DNA of 64,000 nucleotides from Colocasia esculenta (lineage: Eukaryota; Streptophyta; Magnoliopsida; Alismatales; Araceae): assembly GCA_014218235.1 (NCBI GenBank), contig CM024759.1, positions 8,758,712 to 8,822,711 of the forward strand, given 5' to 3'. A program made the translations under genes and the position numbers. Below the pieces are notes generated by a model. That model searched no databases, was not told where the DNA came from, and saw only the letters and a list, made by a program, of their open reading frames with translations. Positions 9,717 to 20,700 of this stretch are shown one piece after another (the first letter of the stretch is position 1; the number at the start of each line of letters is the position of its first letter).

Positions 9717-12047
9717 TTGGTTTGTGTGACCTGGTATATTTCTGTACTTAAGACTTATGAAATATATGTTTGAAATTATTGAAGGAATTTTGTTAATCAC
9801 CAAAAATAATAAAATAAATAGGTAATTAAAATTACATGGGACAGACTGATCATCAGTGTTGGCCATTGCATTCTGGGGTTTCCTAGAACAGTGCCTTGGT
9901 GGTTCTAGTGGAGGTTCTCCAGAACCAGTTTTGTGTTGCTTCGCGCTGTCTGCTGTGTTTCTTGTTAGCCATGTGTTTGGCCGTTTGGTTGGACTGTGTT
10001 CTGGTGGTAGTTTCCAGAGCGGCTCTTGGAGCTTGGGTGGAGGTCCTCCCAGCTGCCTGGTTTGTTTTGGCTTGTCGATGCTCTCTCTCGGTGGAGATGA
10101 GTTGTCGCTGTTTCAGGTGGACTGTCCGTGTTACAGTCTGCCTGGGTGTTGTCGGTCAAGGTGTGGTGCCTTTGACCATGTGGCTGGCCAGTTTACCTTC
10201 TTGATCGTTGTTCGGGTTTCCCGGCTACACTGGTGGGACTTCGTGTGTCCCAGGATTAGGAGGCTGGCTTCGTTCTCACACCCTGTGGGCTAGTGCCAGA
10301 TGGTGGTGGGAGTGCCATGGGTGTCTGGCTGGTTGTGCTTCTGTGGAAGTGCCAGTCTCGTTTAGTGGTTTTCCCTTGCGTGGGAAGAGACTCGTTGTGA
10401 GGGTATCCTTCCCCTGCTTTCCGTTGGTTGCTCGGGGTGGTGGTGCTGGCATGGCATTTGGTGCCGTGTCGCGCACCGTGGCGACCTTTGTGGTGAAGGT
10501 CCCTCCCCTTGTGCTGTTTTGAGGTTGAGCAGGTTGCTCCCCTCGTGCGCGTGGTTTCCTTGTGGTGCGATAGGTTGTGGTGACCTATTGTCCCGTCTCT
10601 TGCTGTGCTGGTTTCTTGTCGCCTGACTGGACGATGTAGGGCAGCGTGCCTTGTGTTCAGTGTGAGGTGGCACCGGTTTTCTATTGTTTGGCTTGCTTGT
10701 GCAAGCATCGTCCCGGTGTGTGTTTCCGCTTGTGCCTCAGCTATTCTTGGAGGTGCTTGTCGCTGTTTGGTGTGTGGCCCTCTCTACCTGTGGCGGTAGG
10801 AGCGGTGCCCTAGGTTTGTGTGCTTCTAAGAGCCAATGTAGTTGTTGCGCTCTTGAAGCTGGTGGATTTTCGTGTGTTTCTCTTATGGGTCTCTGGTGGA
10901 GAGTCTCCCTTTGGTTGGCCTTGAGTCGTTTCAGGCTGTTGGTGCAGTTGCGTACTGCTCTTTGAGCGTGTTTTCCTTTTCGATGCTTCGTGTCCTTGTG
11001 CCTTGAGGGTTCGGGGCCGGTGTGGCTAGTTCTGCCCTTTTAGGCTTGTGGCTTCTTTTGTGTGGCTTGTGGCAGGTCTCTTGTAGAGAGTCCTTCCTAT
11101 TAGCCTGTGTTGTTTCGGCCTTTAGTGCAACCATGTAGCATCTTGCCTGGTTTTTGGTGCTGGTGGTGGCACCATGTGCTCATGCTCGAGTGGTTTGTTC
11201 TATTCCGTCTGGAGCATTGGTGCATTATGTTGCACCTTGGGTGGCTCCTGGTGCTTGTGTTAGCACCGTGGGTTGCGCTGTTTTCCCTGATCGTGTTGCT
11301 TTCGACCTTGGTTGTTGTTTCATTTCCCTGTGCAGGTTTGTCGTCGTCTTGGGATGTTTGGCTTTGCAAACCTCAGACGTCTTTCCTGGTTTTGTCTCTG
11401 CGCATGTGCTTGTGGAGCGTTGGGTTTAGTTTTTCCTATAGCTCCACAGTCGTTGTGTGTCTTGGTCGGACCACGAGGATGATCTGGGTAAGATCTAGTG
11501 GTGCCGGCGAGCACTGCCTTGCTTGCCGTGGTTTTCTCCACGTGCGTGTCTTCTGCTTGGTTTTGGGTCGCCCTAAGAAGCTCTCGTTTGGCCTTGCCGT
11601 GGGCGCTAGCAGTTGCTACTTGTGCGGAGCCATTTAGCGGAGTCTTGCAGATGACCTCTTGGTGTTTTCCCTGGTTGTTGTCAGTAGCTGTGACCTCTGT
11701 CTAGTCGCTGGTGACAGAGGGAGTTACTGACCGGTTGGTCTCGACAGCGTGGTCTGTTGAGGGTTCAGTCGCCTGGTTTCCGGTTGGCGGTTTCAGTGGT
11801 TCTGGTCGGCTTGGTGCGCGACACACCTGTGGAGTTGTCGACATCCGATTGTATGCTCTGCGTAGTTGGTGTGCGCTCTGTGAGCTATCAGATGTCTGGT
11901 TAGGCACTCCATTTGTGGCGAGGTCGTGGTGTTGACCACCGGGAAGTCGTAGTACGGCTTAGTGGTCCCTTGGCACCTGTTGTTTCCTCCAACCGGGTTT
12001 CACCCTTGATTTTGAGGATGAAATTATTATTTTTTTGTTGGATGTAT
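9717..12047 (+). other. GT-rich internal region upstream of LTR B, no gene recognised
   Basis: The first 120 bases are AT-rich; from about 9850 the plus strand is strongly G/T-rich and A-poor. Open frames on both strands have low-complexity compositions (Arg, Pro, Thr, His on minus; Cys, Val, Trp on plus) and match no family I know. The last bases before 12048 (TTTGAGGATGAAATT) resemble the stretch that precedes the 3' LTR in plant Ty3/gypsy elements. So this is probably the 3' internal, non-coding part of element B, cut on the left by the E1 insertion at 9716/9717. Confidence 0.5.
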
Positions 12048-13363
12048 TGTAACATCTCGGGTTCTGGCTATCTTGCTGTTGGCCTTGGGATCGCGACGGA
12101 TTGGGCAGTCGCATTCTGAATGCGACGTGCTCTGTGTCGCCTTCTAGTTGGGAAGGCGACGACCCTTGTGTCGCATTCCCATTTCTTGTTGGTTTGTGTG
12201 CCACGTGTCTACAGTGTAGGTGTGAAGGCGATGCGCCAGTTGTCGCGTTCACCCGAGTCGCCTGCTTGTGTGACACGTGGTCTGAAGGCTGTCAGCCTGG
12301 CATGAGACCTGTTGGAACTTTTGGGAAGGTGACAGCTTGCCTGTCGCATTCTTATTGAGAACACGACACCTAGCTTGTCGCGACCTCAGTTCCGAGGGCT
12401 TAAGCCTGGAAAGCGCCTCTTTCTTCTCTTTTCTTTTCCCTCCTTTCTTCCCCTTCTTTCCTTTCTTCTTCCCTCTTCCTCTCCGAAGAGGGGAAGCTTC
12501 CCCCTGCTCTCTCCGGTGGCTTGGGCATGGTGGAGTCGTTGACGAGCTCGTGGTGGAGCGGCAGAGCATCGTGGAGCAAGGAGGAGGCGGCCGAGGCTTC
12601 GTGAAGTCCCATTTGGGTTTGCTTCTTCATTCTCTGTAGGGATTTCCTTACTCTCTTACTTGTTGAGTGGATGGAGCTTGTTTTAGAGCGATCCGCCCCG
12701 TGCTCGGTGTGCTCTTGTGGTTTGCATGGGCGAATGCTTGCCGGTGGTGCTCCTTCCACGTGTTTAAGCTTTGTGCATGTTGTGTGGGTGAGGAAAGGTG
12801 GGATTGGTGCCCCTCGAGCCACTCTTAGCTTTTCTTGCAAGTATGCTCCCCTCCCCCTGTTATTTGGAGGCTTTATTGTAGCTTGGGGGACCATGGAATG
12901 GCCCCACTTCCCGGTTTGTGCTTCTGACTGGGACCGCGACAGCAAGGCTGTCACAATACCAGTCAGAAGGCGACGAAGTTCCTATCGCGACAGGGACCCC
13001 GTCGCGTTCTCATTGTCTTGTCGTTTCCCATTTCCGGTCGTGGTGGCAGTTTGTAGTGTCGTGCGTTGCCAGCAGTGTGAGTTGTGAGCATGAGAGCTTG
13101 TTGTGTGAGCTGAGAGTGGCCTTTTTACAAGTCCACAGGGTATACCCCTTAAGGACTGCACCTTTCTTTCTGTACCTGTACTTTTATTTGGGACTTGTTG
13201 TACATAATCTCTTTATTAAATGTACGAACTTTCTTGTTATAGTTATTTGAATTCATTGCTTATCTCACTGGACTAAATTCTAACCCTTCCGGGTCTTCGG
13301 ACCCGTGGGTGGCGGCGCGACCTTCGGGGTCCCTGGCAGGGTCCGGGAGGTCGGGTCGTTACA
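12048..13363 (+). repeat. 3' LTR of element B (1316 bp)
   Basis: It starts TGTAACATCTCGGG and ends GGGTCGTTACA, an inverted TGTAAC/GTTACA terminus. The U3 has repeated GTCGC/GCGAC motifs (12090-12380, 12930-13010). A pyrimidine tract at 12415-12480 is followed by sequence homologous to B'' (44630-44880) and B' (55680-55890), and the last 400 bp match 57,800-58,100. Right of 13363 the sequence continues as RT codons of element A (KQVTFL), which fixes the insertion point. Confidence 0.82.
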
Positions 13364-15489
13364 AAGCAAGTAACATTCTTGCGGCATGTTATCTGTCAAG
13401 ATGGATTGGCTATAAATTCGTCCAAAATTGAGGCCATCCAGTTGTGGGAACAACCTCAAACTCTCACTGAGGTCCGAAGTTTTCTACGTCTGGCTACTTA
13501 CTGCCACCGATTTGTCAAAAACTTCTCAAGAATTGCTGCACCACTTACTTAGCTAACTCGGAAGGAAGTACCCTTTGTATTGAGCGATAAATGTGAGTAT
13601 GCCTTCCAGAGATTGAAACAATGCCTGACTTCTGCACTAGTCCTAACTTTACCCATAGTGGGAAAAGGTTTCTAGATTTACACAGATGCTTCGACCATTG
13701 GGCTAGGATGTGTTCTAATGCAGGAAGGAAAGGTCATTGCCTATGCATCCAGGTAGTTGAGGAGCCATGAGAACAACTATCCAGTTCATGATTTGGAACT
13801 TGTGGCAGTAATTTTTGCTCTGAACCTGTGGAGGCATTACCTTTACGGAAATCACTTTATTGTATACTCCGATCATCAGAGCTTAAGATATTAGTTTTCA
13901 CAAAAGTAATTGACCATGAGGCAAAGAAGATGGCTAGAATTTGTCAAGGATTATGATTTTAAAATCGAGTACCACCCAGGCAAGGGTAACACTGTTGCAG
14001 ATGCTCTCAGTAGAAACCCTGTAGCTCAGATGGCAAGTTTGATGGTCAAAAAATGGAGACTTTTGGAAGAATTCTCTGCACTAAATTTAAAGGCCAAACC
14101 ACAGGAAGATAAGATCATGATAGTAAACATGTAAGTCCAATCCAACCTTTTGATGCAAATCAGAGCACAACAGGACAATGATCCCATACTAGTGGAGATC
14201 AATGAAAACTTAAACTCCAACCCTGATTTTTGCATTGATTCGCAAGGAACTCTTCAATTCCGGACAAGATTATGTGTGCCAAGTGATTCAAAAATTAAGA
14301 AGCAAAATACTGGAGGAAGTACATCGCACTTATTACACGATACACTCAGGAACTGTCAAGATGTACCAAGATCTCAAGAAAATTTTTTGGTGGTGTAATA
14401 TGAAGAAAGACATTGCAAATTTTGTAGAAAAATGTTTGACCTGCCAGAAGATTAAAGATAAGCATCAGAAATCGGCAAGAAAATTGAAGCCTTTGGACAT
14501 ATCCGAATGGAAATGGGATAGCGTGGGTATGGATTTTATCACCGGATTACCCAAAACTCATGGTGGATGTGATGCTATTTGGGTAATAATTGATCGGCTC
14601 ACCAAATCATCACATTTTATGGTTGTAAAAAGAAAATGGTCTGTCAATGTCCTAGCATCATTATATTTAAAGGAGATCGTTCGATTGCACATGATTCCGA
14701 AGGATATTATCTCTGATCGGGATGCAAGGTTCACTTCGCATTTCTGAAGGGAACTGCAGGAAGCTTTGGGGACCAAGTTGAAATTCAGCACCGCTTTTCA
14801 TCCCCAAACTGATGGGCAGACTGAAAGATTAAACCAAGTTGTTGAGGACATGTGCAGAGCTTGTGCACTAGAGTTCGGACAAGATTGTAATAATCATTTA
14901 CCGATCAAGGAGTTTGTTTATAACAACAGCTACCAGAGCATGATTTAGATGGCACCCTTCGAGGCTTTGTATGGTAGGTGATGTAGATCACCCATCTACG
15001 GGACAGAGAGGATAACCCACAAATTTTGGGGCAAAAAATGATACAAGAAACATAAGAAATCATAAAGATAATTCAAGGAAGGATGAAGGCCACACAGGAT
15101 CAACAGAAAAGTTATGCCGATCAACGAAGAAGAAAATTGGAATTCCAGTAAGGAGATCATGTTTTTCTAAAAGTATCACCTCGAAGAGGAATCCGCAGAT
15201 TCGGAGTAAAAGGTAAGCTCAGTCCACGTTAGATTGGGCCATTTGAAATATTTAAAAGAGCTGGAGTAGTGACCTATCAGCTTGCTCTACCCCCTCAGTT
15301 ATCCAATGTACATGATATCTTTCATGTATCTATGCCGCAAAAATATGTCTATGACCCATCCAATGTCATAGAATATGAAGATTTGAATGTGCAAAGTAAC
15401 TTGGCATACGAAGAGAAACCAGTTCGAATCCTTGACCGCAAGGTTAAACAACTCCGAAATAAGGAAGTACCATTATCAAATGTTCAATG
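13364..15489 (+). pseudogene. Ty3/gypsy chromovirus relic A: RT end, RNase H, integrase, C-terminal tail
   Basis: Reading in shifting frames: RT thumb (KQVTFL, then VRSFLRLATYCHRFVKNFS), RNase H with DAS at about 13687 and the block LELVAVIFALNLWRHYLYG, then FVKDYDFKIEYHPGKGNTVA. Integrase has CLTCQKIKDKHQ, the first catalytic aspartate in WDSVGMDFITGLP, SDRDARFTSHF and QTDGQTERLNQ. The tail ends VRILDRKVKQLRNKEVPL, typical of Tekay/Del chromoviruses before the chromodomain. Many in-frame stops and shifts show old decay. The 5' part lies beyond the B insertion (13363) and the 3' part is lost at 15489. Confidence 0.87.
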
Positions 15490-15861
15490 AAGTTGGACGT
15501 GACAAGAATACTCCAACCAGGATGGAAATAACATAAACCATGAAGCTTGAAAACTAGAAAGATGACTTACATGTCCAGATTTTAGATACTTTACAAGTTC
15601 ACATTGACATGGACCAAATTCTATATAACCTCTTCGAATTTCATCACACTGGTTAACATGATATTTCCAAATATGTGGATGTAATCTTGGATCTCGTTCC
15701 AATGAATTTATATCAAAATCATCTTTGATTTCAATTCTATGAGTTTTTGAAATACTTTCATTAACTTCTGTAATTTCATATATTTTTCTTTTGAAAAATG
15801 ACTCAGATTGTAAATAGTTTCCCCATCTATAATAGCAAGAAAAAAAAAAATCTACAATCAT
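15484..15861 (-). pseudogene. hAT-type TTF zinc-finger N-terminal fragment
   Basis: The 125-codon frame holds FFKRK, then INSLERDPRLHPHIWKYHV, DEIRRGYIEFGPCQ and finally FQASWFMLFPSWLEYS. These match the N-terminal plan of plant TTF-type (hAT dimerisation-domain) transposase-like proteins: FFKRK, LPxDPGxRxPI, RRAYLxxGPCQ, FxxxWFxxxxWLEYS. The match is from knowledge of the family, not a search. The rest of the transposase (DUF4371 and dimerisation domain) is absent: the frame stops at 15484 exactly where gypsy relic A ends. It may be a transposon fragment or an exon of a lost domesticated gene. Confidence 0.65.
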
Positions 15862-16805
15862 ATTAATAGGGCCACAACTACATCCACATATATACTAAAA
15901 AATTAAAGATAAACAAAATAAATCAATCAACATTGCAACTTCTCAGATCACCCTTAGGATTGTAAATATAAAAAAAATTATATATAATAAATAAGCCATC
16001 ACCCAAACTTGTTGAATCATAATATAAGAAGCTAAATATTATACATAATAAATGATCCACCACTTAGACTTATTGGATAACAATATAAGAAATTAAACAT
16101 TAACATAATAATGAGCCATCATCTAGATTCACGGATCACAATATAAAAAATTAAATATTATATATAATAATGGAGCTACCATCCTCACTTACTGGATCAC
16201 AATACTAGAGATTAAATATTATACATAATAATCATCGAGACTCGCTAGATCACAAACATAAACAAAAGATAGATATATTATCTTAAGGTTACGAGGTGTC
16301 CGACTTGTAGAAGTCAACATGATTGGAGACTCACAGAGAGTGTCAACATGCCATTCATTGGTCGCTGACCCACTTGATAAGTATTCGACCACCATAAATT
16401 TTTTTTCTAAGAGTGAGCAAATCAATGCAATTCATATCAGATAAGAAAGATGATGAGATATGAAGTAAGATCATCATCAAACTTATAAAAAAGATAAAAA
16501 TTGTGTATTAACAACAAATAAAACAAAAAAAACAGATCGCAAGTGATTACTTATGAGTGTAAGGAAGGGGATACATAATTAGAAAATTTTGTCTTACATT
16601 TAAATATTCCTTTTCACCGGTTGCATAGGTCGTGGGTAGTCGGTCCCTGCAAAAAAACACCACGCACCACTGCTCGACTCTCTCGGCCTCTCCTCTTCCC
16701 ACGTTCTCTTCGCCTCTATCTTTTTTTTTTTTTTTTTTTACGTTCCCAAAGAAAATGCCAAAGCGACATAGTGGGAGAGAAACTCAAAGAGAAAAGTTAA
16801 TGTAT
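15862..16805. other. AT-rich intergenic DNA
   Basis: No gene is recognised. Short repeats of the type ATCACAATATAAGAAATTAAATATTATA recur loosely four times (about 15990-16220) with 60-65 bp spacing, suggesting a degenerate tandem array. A T-run lies at about 16720-16739. Confidence 0.55.
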
Positions 16806-16960
16806 TTTTCTATTGTACTTAAGTGTAATATGATTAGACACTCATCTCATGTGATATCACTCACATGGGGGTGATAAAATGACAACCCAATAATTAAATG
16901 TTACATGAGATGAGTGGCCTAATCATATACACTTTAAGTGTAATATAAAAGTACAGTAAC
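16806..16960. repeat. Fold-back (MITE-like) inverted repeat
   Basis: Arm 16816-16855 (core TATGATTAGACACTCATCTC) is the imperfect reverse complement of 16901-16942 (core GAGATGAGTGGCCTAATCAT). The arms are about 40 bp with a 45-bp spacer, extending weakly outward to both GTAC sites. Such a structure fits a small non-autonomous DNA transposon. Confidence 0.75.
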
Positions 16961-18655
16961 TTTTCTCAAACCTAGAAAGGGGTGGGAGTGTGAGGGAAAC
17001 CCCATCAATAAACATATGATATATCGCCATATATATATGAGTTAAAAGTCTGAAAACCGAACCAACCCGCAATGGCCAACTTAAAAAGTTTTTTAAAAAA
17101 CGCAATAGAAATGAGCATATTGCGCTACTGATCTACTCGGGAGGTAAAAATTGTGTATGTGGGGGGGGGGGGGGGGGTATATAAAAAATACATATTCTTC
17201 TACAAATGTTCTTAAAGTTGAAAGGGTATTTATTTTCTAGGTTTATGGGGCAAGATTCAAGGGCATTATCCATATATGAATAATTTGAAACAAGAACGAG
17301 AATGCACCTGTTTGCATATCCAATTATCGTGCAGCCACACATATAAAGCGAATATAATATAGAGATATAGATGTGAAGATGCTAACCTTTGTCTCCCTCT
17401 ACTTCCACACCCCTTCCCCTTGTTATTCTTCCTCCTATTTATTTCACATATAAATCTTTTGATATATATATACAAGTCATGCATCGGGACCATGGTTGGA
17501 TAAATCGGGTCTGGTACGCTTGATTCGTACCGTACTTAAGACCTTATATACGGTCACCTTGATAACATATTTATTTATTTTTAACTATTAAATTTAAATA
17601 TGAATTGAACTGAATCAAAGTGAACTAATGCGGTAGAACACTTTAATATGATCCGATTCACTAGTCTAACCTATCATGTTGGAACCTTGCCGCTAGTGTA
17701 AGTAAACTTTCACATACCAGCATTGAAAGCTTAGAGAGTTCCATCTTGATACACTAGCTAATTAAGTACACGTAAGATGATCATATATATATTTTTGGAT
17801 TCAATTTACAAAATTTGTAGTCATATCTATTTGTACATTACCCCTATATGTATTACAATTATGATGATGCATAGGAGTATATGCCAAGAAATTTCTTAGA
17901 CTTTACTTTTAAGATTAAGTAATAGTGTGCCTTTTTCTTTTCCATGGGGATCAATGAGGCTAAGTTTATGACAAAACCACATGTCAAAAAGTACTATAGC
18001 AAATACTATTCCTTCAAACTTTGAGGCTACATAAATAAATTCCTTCATTCTTTCCAAATTTTTATACACGTCATTTTTATGCCAGCAGTCACAGATTTAT
18101 CATTTGTAGGTTTATATTTGCGCCCATATCACGAAAGAGTTTGAAGTGTGCAAAAAGACCATTATTTAAAGCCCTTTTACCCATGCTTGATATTATTGGT
18201 CTTCTTGCAAAAAAGATAGTGCAAAGGAAGGTGGTGCCGTGGTGGTATTCTCGCACACATGCAATTGCCATTTTCCATGATATGTATGTGCAATAAAAAC
18301 AAGTATGATAAGTCTATAATTCTTAATACAACAATCATTTATATGCAGAAGCGTGAGCTTTGTTATACTATGAGGCAATTGGGCAAGTAGAGCCAAAGAT
18401 TTTTCCTGTTGCTTAAAGGTTGCTCTTTCTAAGCATTTTGGATTTGCAAACATATATATGTGTCAACTACCCGCACCGACCACCCTTCTATTCCAATCAT
18501 CCCGTAATCAAATTAACATGGTGATCGAATTGTTGTGACCACGGCAGAGAAAGATGAAAACTTCTCTAGAACGTCCCTGCCGGCCAACTGCACCAGTACT
18601 CTAGCTTACGGGGTCTAATTAACAAATCACAGTAAAATAAAATCTGCACTACGGT
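16961..18655. other. Intergenic DNA with a G-homopolymer
   Basis: No coding sequence is supported. An uninterrupted G run occupies about 17161-17177. The rest is AT-rich with short TATA microsatellites (17461-17472, 17783-17794). Confidence 0.6.
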
Positions 18656-18717
18656 CACGCATGTAGTTAATTAACTAGCCGAATGCCACGCATGTAGTTA
18701 ATTAAGTAGCCGAATGC
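18656..18717. repeat. 31-bp direct tandem duplication
   Basis: The unit starting CACGCATGTAGTTAATTAA occurs at 18656 and again at 18687, with one substitution (ACTAGCC versus AGTAGCC). It lies 110 bp downstream of the protease stop codon. Confidence 0.85.
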
Positions 18718-18827
18718 CACCCTCTCCATGACGTACGTGATCAGCGAGGCTCCTCCACTGTGACAGCTGCATATTTTAATCCGGACCTCATCCTCCGGGC
18801 GCGTACAAGTCATGTTCTATTTGGAGC

Positions 18828-20354
18828 TCAACGTGACGACGACCTGCTCCAGCTGGGCGGAGGAGAAGAGGAGGAGGGATTGGCCGGGCTGACCTTGATT
18901 GGGTAGGACGCGAGCAAGTTGATCCCGCACAGCCCGTCCCCCTCCCTCCTCTCCATCCTGATGTAGCCTTCTTCCCCCCAGTCCGATCCCCACGAGTTCT
19001 TCACCACCCAGTACTTGGTCCCGTAGTACATCTCACCGTACCCTACCACCGCGACGCCGTGGTTGAGGCTTGTTCCACATACTCCGTTGAATACGCCCTG
19101 TATGCGCGAGAGAGGGAGACGTACGCACGTAGATCGATGAGAGAGATCAGAAAGGCTTTTCATGAGTATACATAGTAGCATCGATCGATCATTAATAGCA
19201 CACACCCACCCTCCAGTAGAACTGAAACTCGATGCTGCTCGCATCAATCGCCACTGACACGGGCTGCCGGGAAACGGCGTTCAGGAGGGCGACGCCGTCT
19301 CCCGCCGGGACGTCCTCATAACCATCGATGGACACCACATGTGAGTTCTGCAAGGTGGCAACGTGATAGATCAGTAGTATATTATGCCCCCTCAGCATCT
19401 AATATAATTAAATGAAGTAGCTGATCCTGGCAAGCTGGCTAGCAGCTAATTAGTAGTAGGAGCAGCTACAAGATTGCAGCATCTAGCAGTATCAGTTGGC
19501 CCGATTTGATCTTAACTTGTTTCGACAGAGAACATTCATAACATACGTACGTATCCCTTGGTGATGTTGCACCGGCCGTCGTCTGTTGCCGTGTAGGGGT
19601 ACTCTTCCTCGCTGCTGATGCCGCCCTTAGCTACGATGAACTTGAAGGCGTCGTCCATGAACCCGCCGTTGCAGCCTTCGTTCACCACCTTGTCGCAGTC
19701 CACCAGTTCCTGCTCCGACAGCGACACGAGCTCGCCGGTCCTTATCTGGTTGATCCCTTCCACCGCCGCGACCGTGGAGAACGCCCAGCAGCTGCCTGCA
19801 AGAATTCAATCATGTACCTTAGGTCTTCATATCTAGTAGTACTCTGGACAATTAGAAACGGACTGGCTTCTTCGTAACCTACCACAGGCGCCCTGGTCCT
19901 TGACGCCGGTGACGGCTCCCTTCTCCCTCCAGTCCGCCGACGCCGGCAATGGCGTGGCGCCATCTCCGCGCGCGAAATCTCTCCTCCTTTCTGGTCGCCG
20001 CTTTGCCACGGGTGGTCTCGTCGTATAGGTCGCCCGGAACTCTTCGTTGGTCAGGTCGGCGAACTTGTTGAGCCCGAGCTCGTAGGAGAGGTTCCTCCTC
20101 CTGTTGGCCCGGTGAATATAGCGGGCGTTCTCTTTGAAGACGTGGAATCTCCTCGGCGGCTGCGCGGTCTCCGGTGAGGCCGGGACCACCTCGCTCGGGC
20201 GGTAGAGGGAGAGCCACCTTCGGTACAGAGCGAGGAGCTCCCAGTCTGACCTGACGTCCTGGTCAGTGACCTCCGAGATCGAAGAGACGAGGGGCAGGAG
20301 CAGCAGAAGGAGACACAGTTGGAGTACTCCACAACAGGCGCAAGCTGCTGCCAT
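18828..20354 (-). CDS. Papain-like cysteine protease (C1A family), four exons, 374 aa
   Basis: Exons on the minus strand are 20354-19883, 19795-19551, 19347-19210 and 19097-18828; each junction has GT donor and AG acceptor and the frame is kept (1125 nt). The protein has a hydrophobic signal peptide (run of Leu, residues about 10-24), an I29 propeptide with an ERFNIN-like helix (RRFHVFKENARYIHRANRR) and NKFADLTNEEF. The mature enzyme has oxyanion Gln154, catalytic Cys160 (GSCWAFS), His298 (LNHGVAVVGYG) and Asn319 (KNSWGSDWGEEGY). It should be a secreted or vacuolar endopeptidase activated by propeptide removal. The closest type from memory is the senescence/KDEL-tailed group (VEGINQIRTGELVSLSEQEL), but the C-terminus is a Ser/Pro-rich tail ending SRSSSR, without KDEL or granulin domain. 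All key residues are present; it is the only intact cellular gene seen. The next ATG upstream is not in frame, so 20354 is the start. Confidence 0.93.
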
Positions 20355-20459
20355 GTCCACCTCCAGGTTTCTGGTTTAGAGATGTACGCTTACGCACCAG
20401 CCGGCCGGTTGGGTCCTCGATTGCTTAGAAGAGGTCTTAAAGAGGAAAGCCGCTCGCTA

Positions 20460-20482
20460 GGCTCCCGGCACTGCCGGGAGCC
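20460..20482. repeat. Perfect 11-bp-arm palindrome upstream of the protease gene
   Basis: GGCTCCCGGCA and TGCCGGGAGCC flank a single C. It lies about 105 bp upstream of the protease ATG, inside its likely 5' UTR or promoter. Confidence 0.85.
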
Positions 20483-20494
20483 CAGCCTCGCTGG

Positions 20495-20700
20495 AAGGGC
20501 CGCGCGCCCCCACGCGCGCGCCGCGTGGAGGGCGCGGGGCCCTCCAACATTTAATGTTTTTTTTATAATTTATGTAGACAAATAATATATTTATGTACAC
20601 AAATAATGTACAAAAATTTAAAAAAAAGTATTTAATATTAGAGGGTTCGTCTCTCCACGCGTCGCGCGCGCAGGAGACGCGCGGCCCCTCCAACGAGACT
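20495..20700. repeat. GC-rich direct repeats flanking an AT-rich core (possible MITE)
   Basis: A GC-rich block ending GGGGCCCTCCAAC (to about 20548) and another ending CGGCCCCTCCAAC (to about 20696) flank 100 bp of AT-rich DNA. Both blocks contain CCACGCG and CGCGCGCG runs. The first also contains the palindrome GGAGGGCGCGGGGCCCTCC. It could be a small transposon, but ends and target duplication are not certain. Confidence 0.4.
20558..20567 (-). promoter_or_regulatory. Possible TATA box of the protease gene
   Basis: The minus strand reads TATAAAAAAA about 205-213 bp upstream of the start codon. The position suits a 180-base 5' UTR, but the surrounding DNA is AT-rich, so this is weak. Confidence 0.3.

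Noticed and set aside
10256..10708. 150-codon minus-strand frame in GT-rich DNA
   Set aside because: Its His/Thr/Arg-rich composition follows base skew, overlapping frames on both strands are equally open, and no domain is visible.
12400..12954. 184-codon minus-strand frame in LTR B
   Set aside because: It crosses the pyrimidine tract of an LTR, is Arg/Lys/Glu low-complexity, and the collinear parts of B' and B'' do not keep the frame.
15421..15440. TTCGAATCC as part of a tRNA gene
   Set aside because: The sequence lies within chromovirus codons, and no cloverleaf arms surround it.
17161..17177. G-run as a functional quadruplex
   Set aside because: Long pure homopolymers here (also 35486, 40247, 42858) are more likely slippage or assembly artefacts; nothing links them to a gene.
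20355..20360. Starting the protease at 20360
   Set aside because: The codon there is GTG; the first ATG is at 20354 and gives a normal signal peptide.
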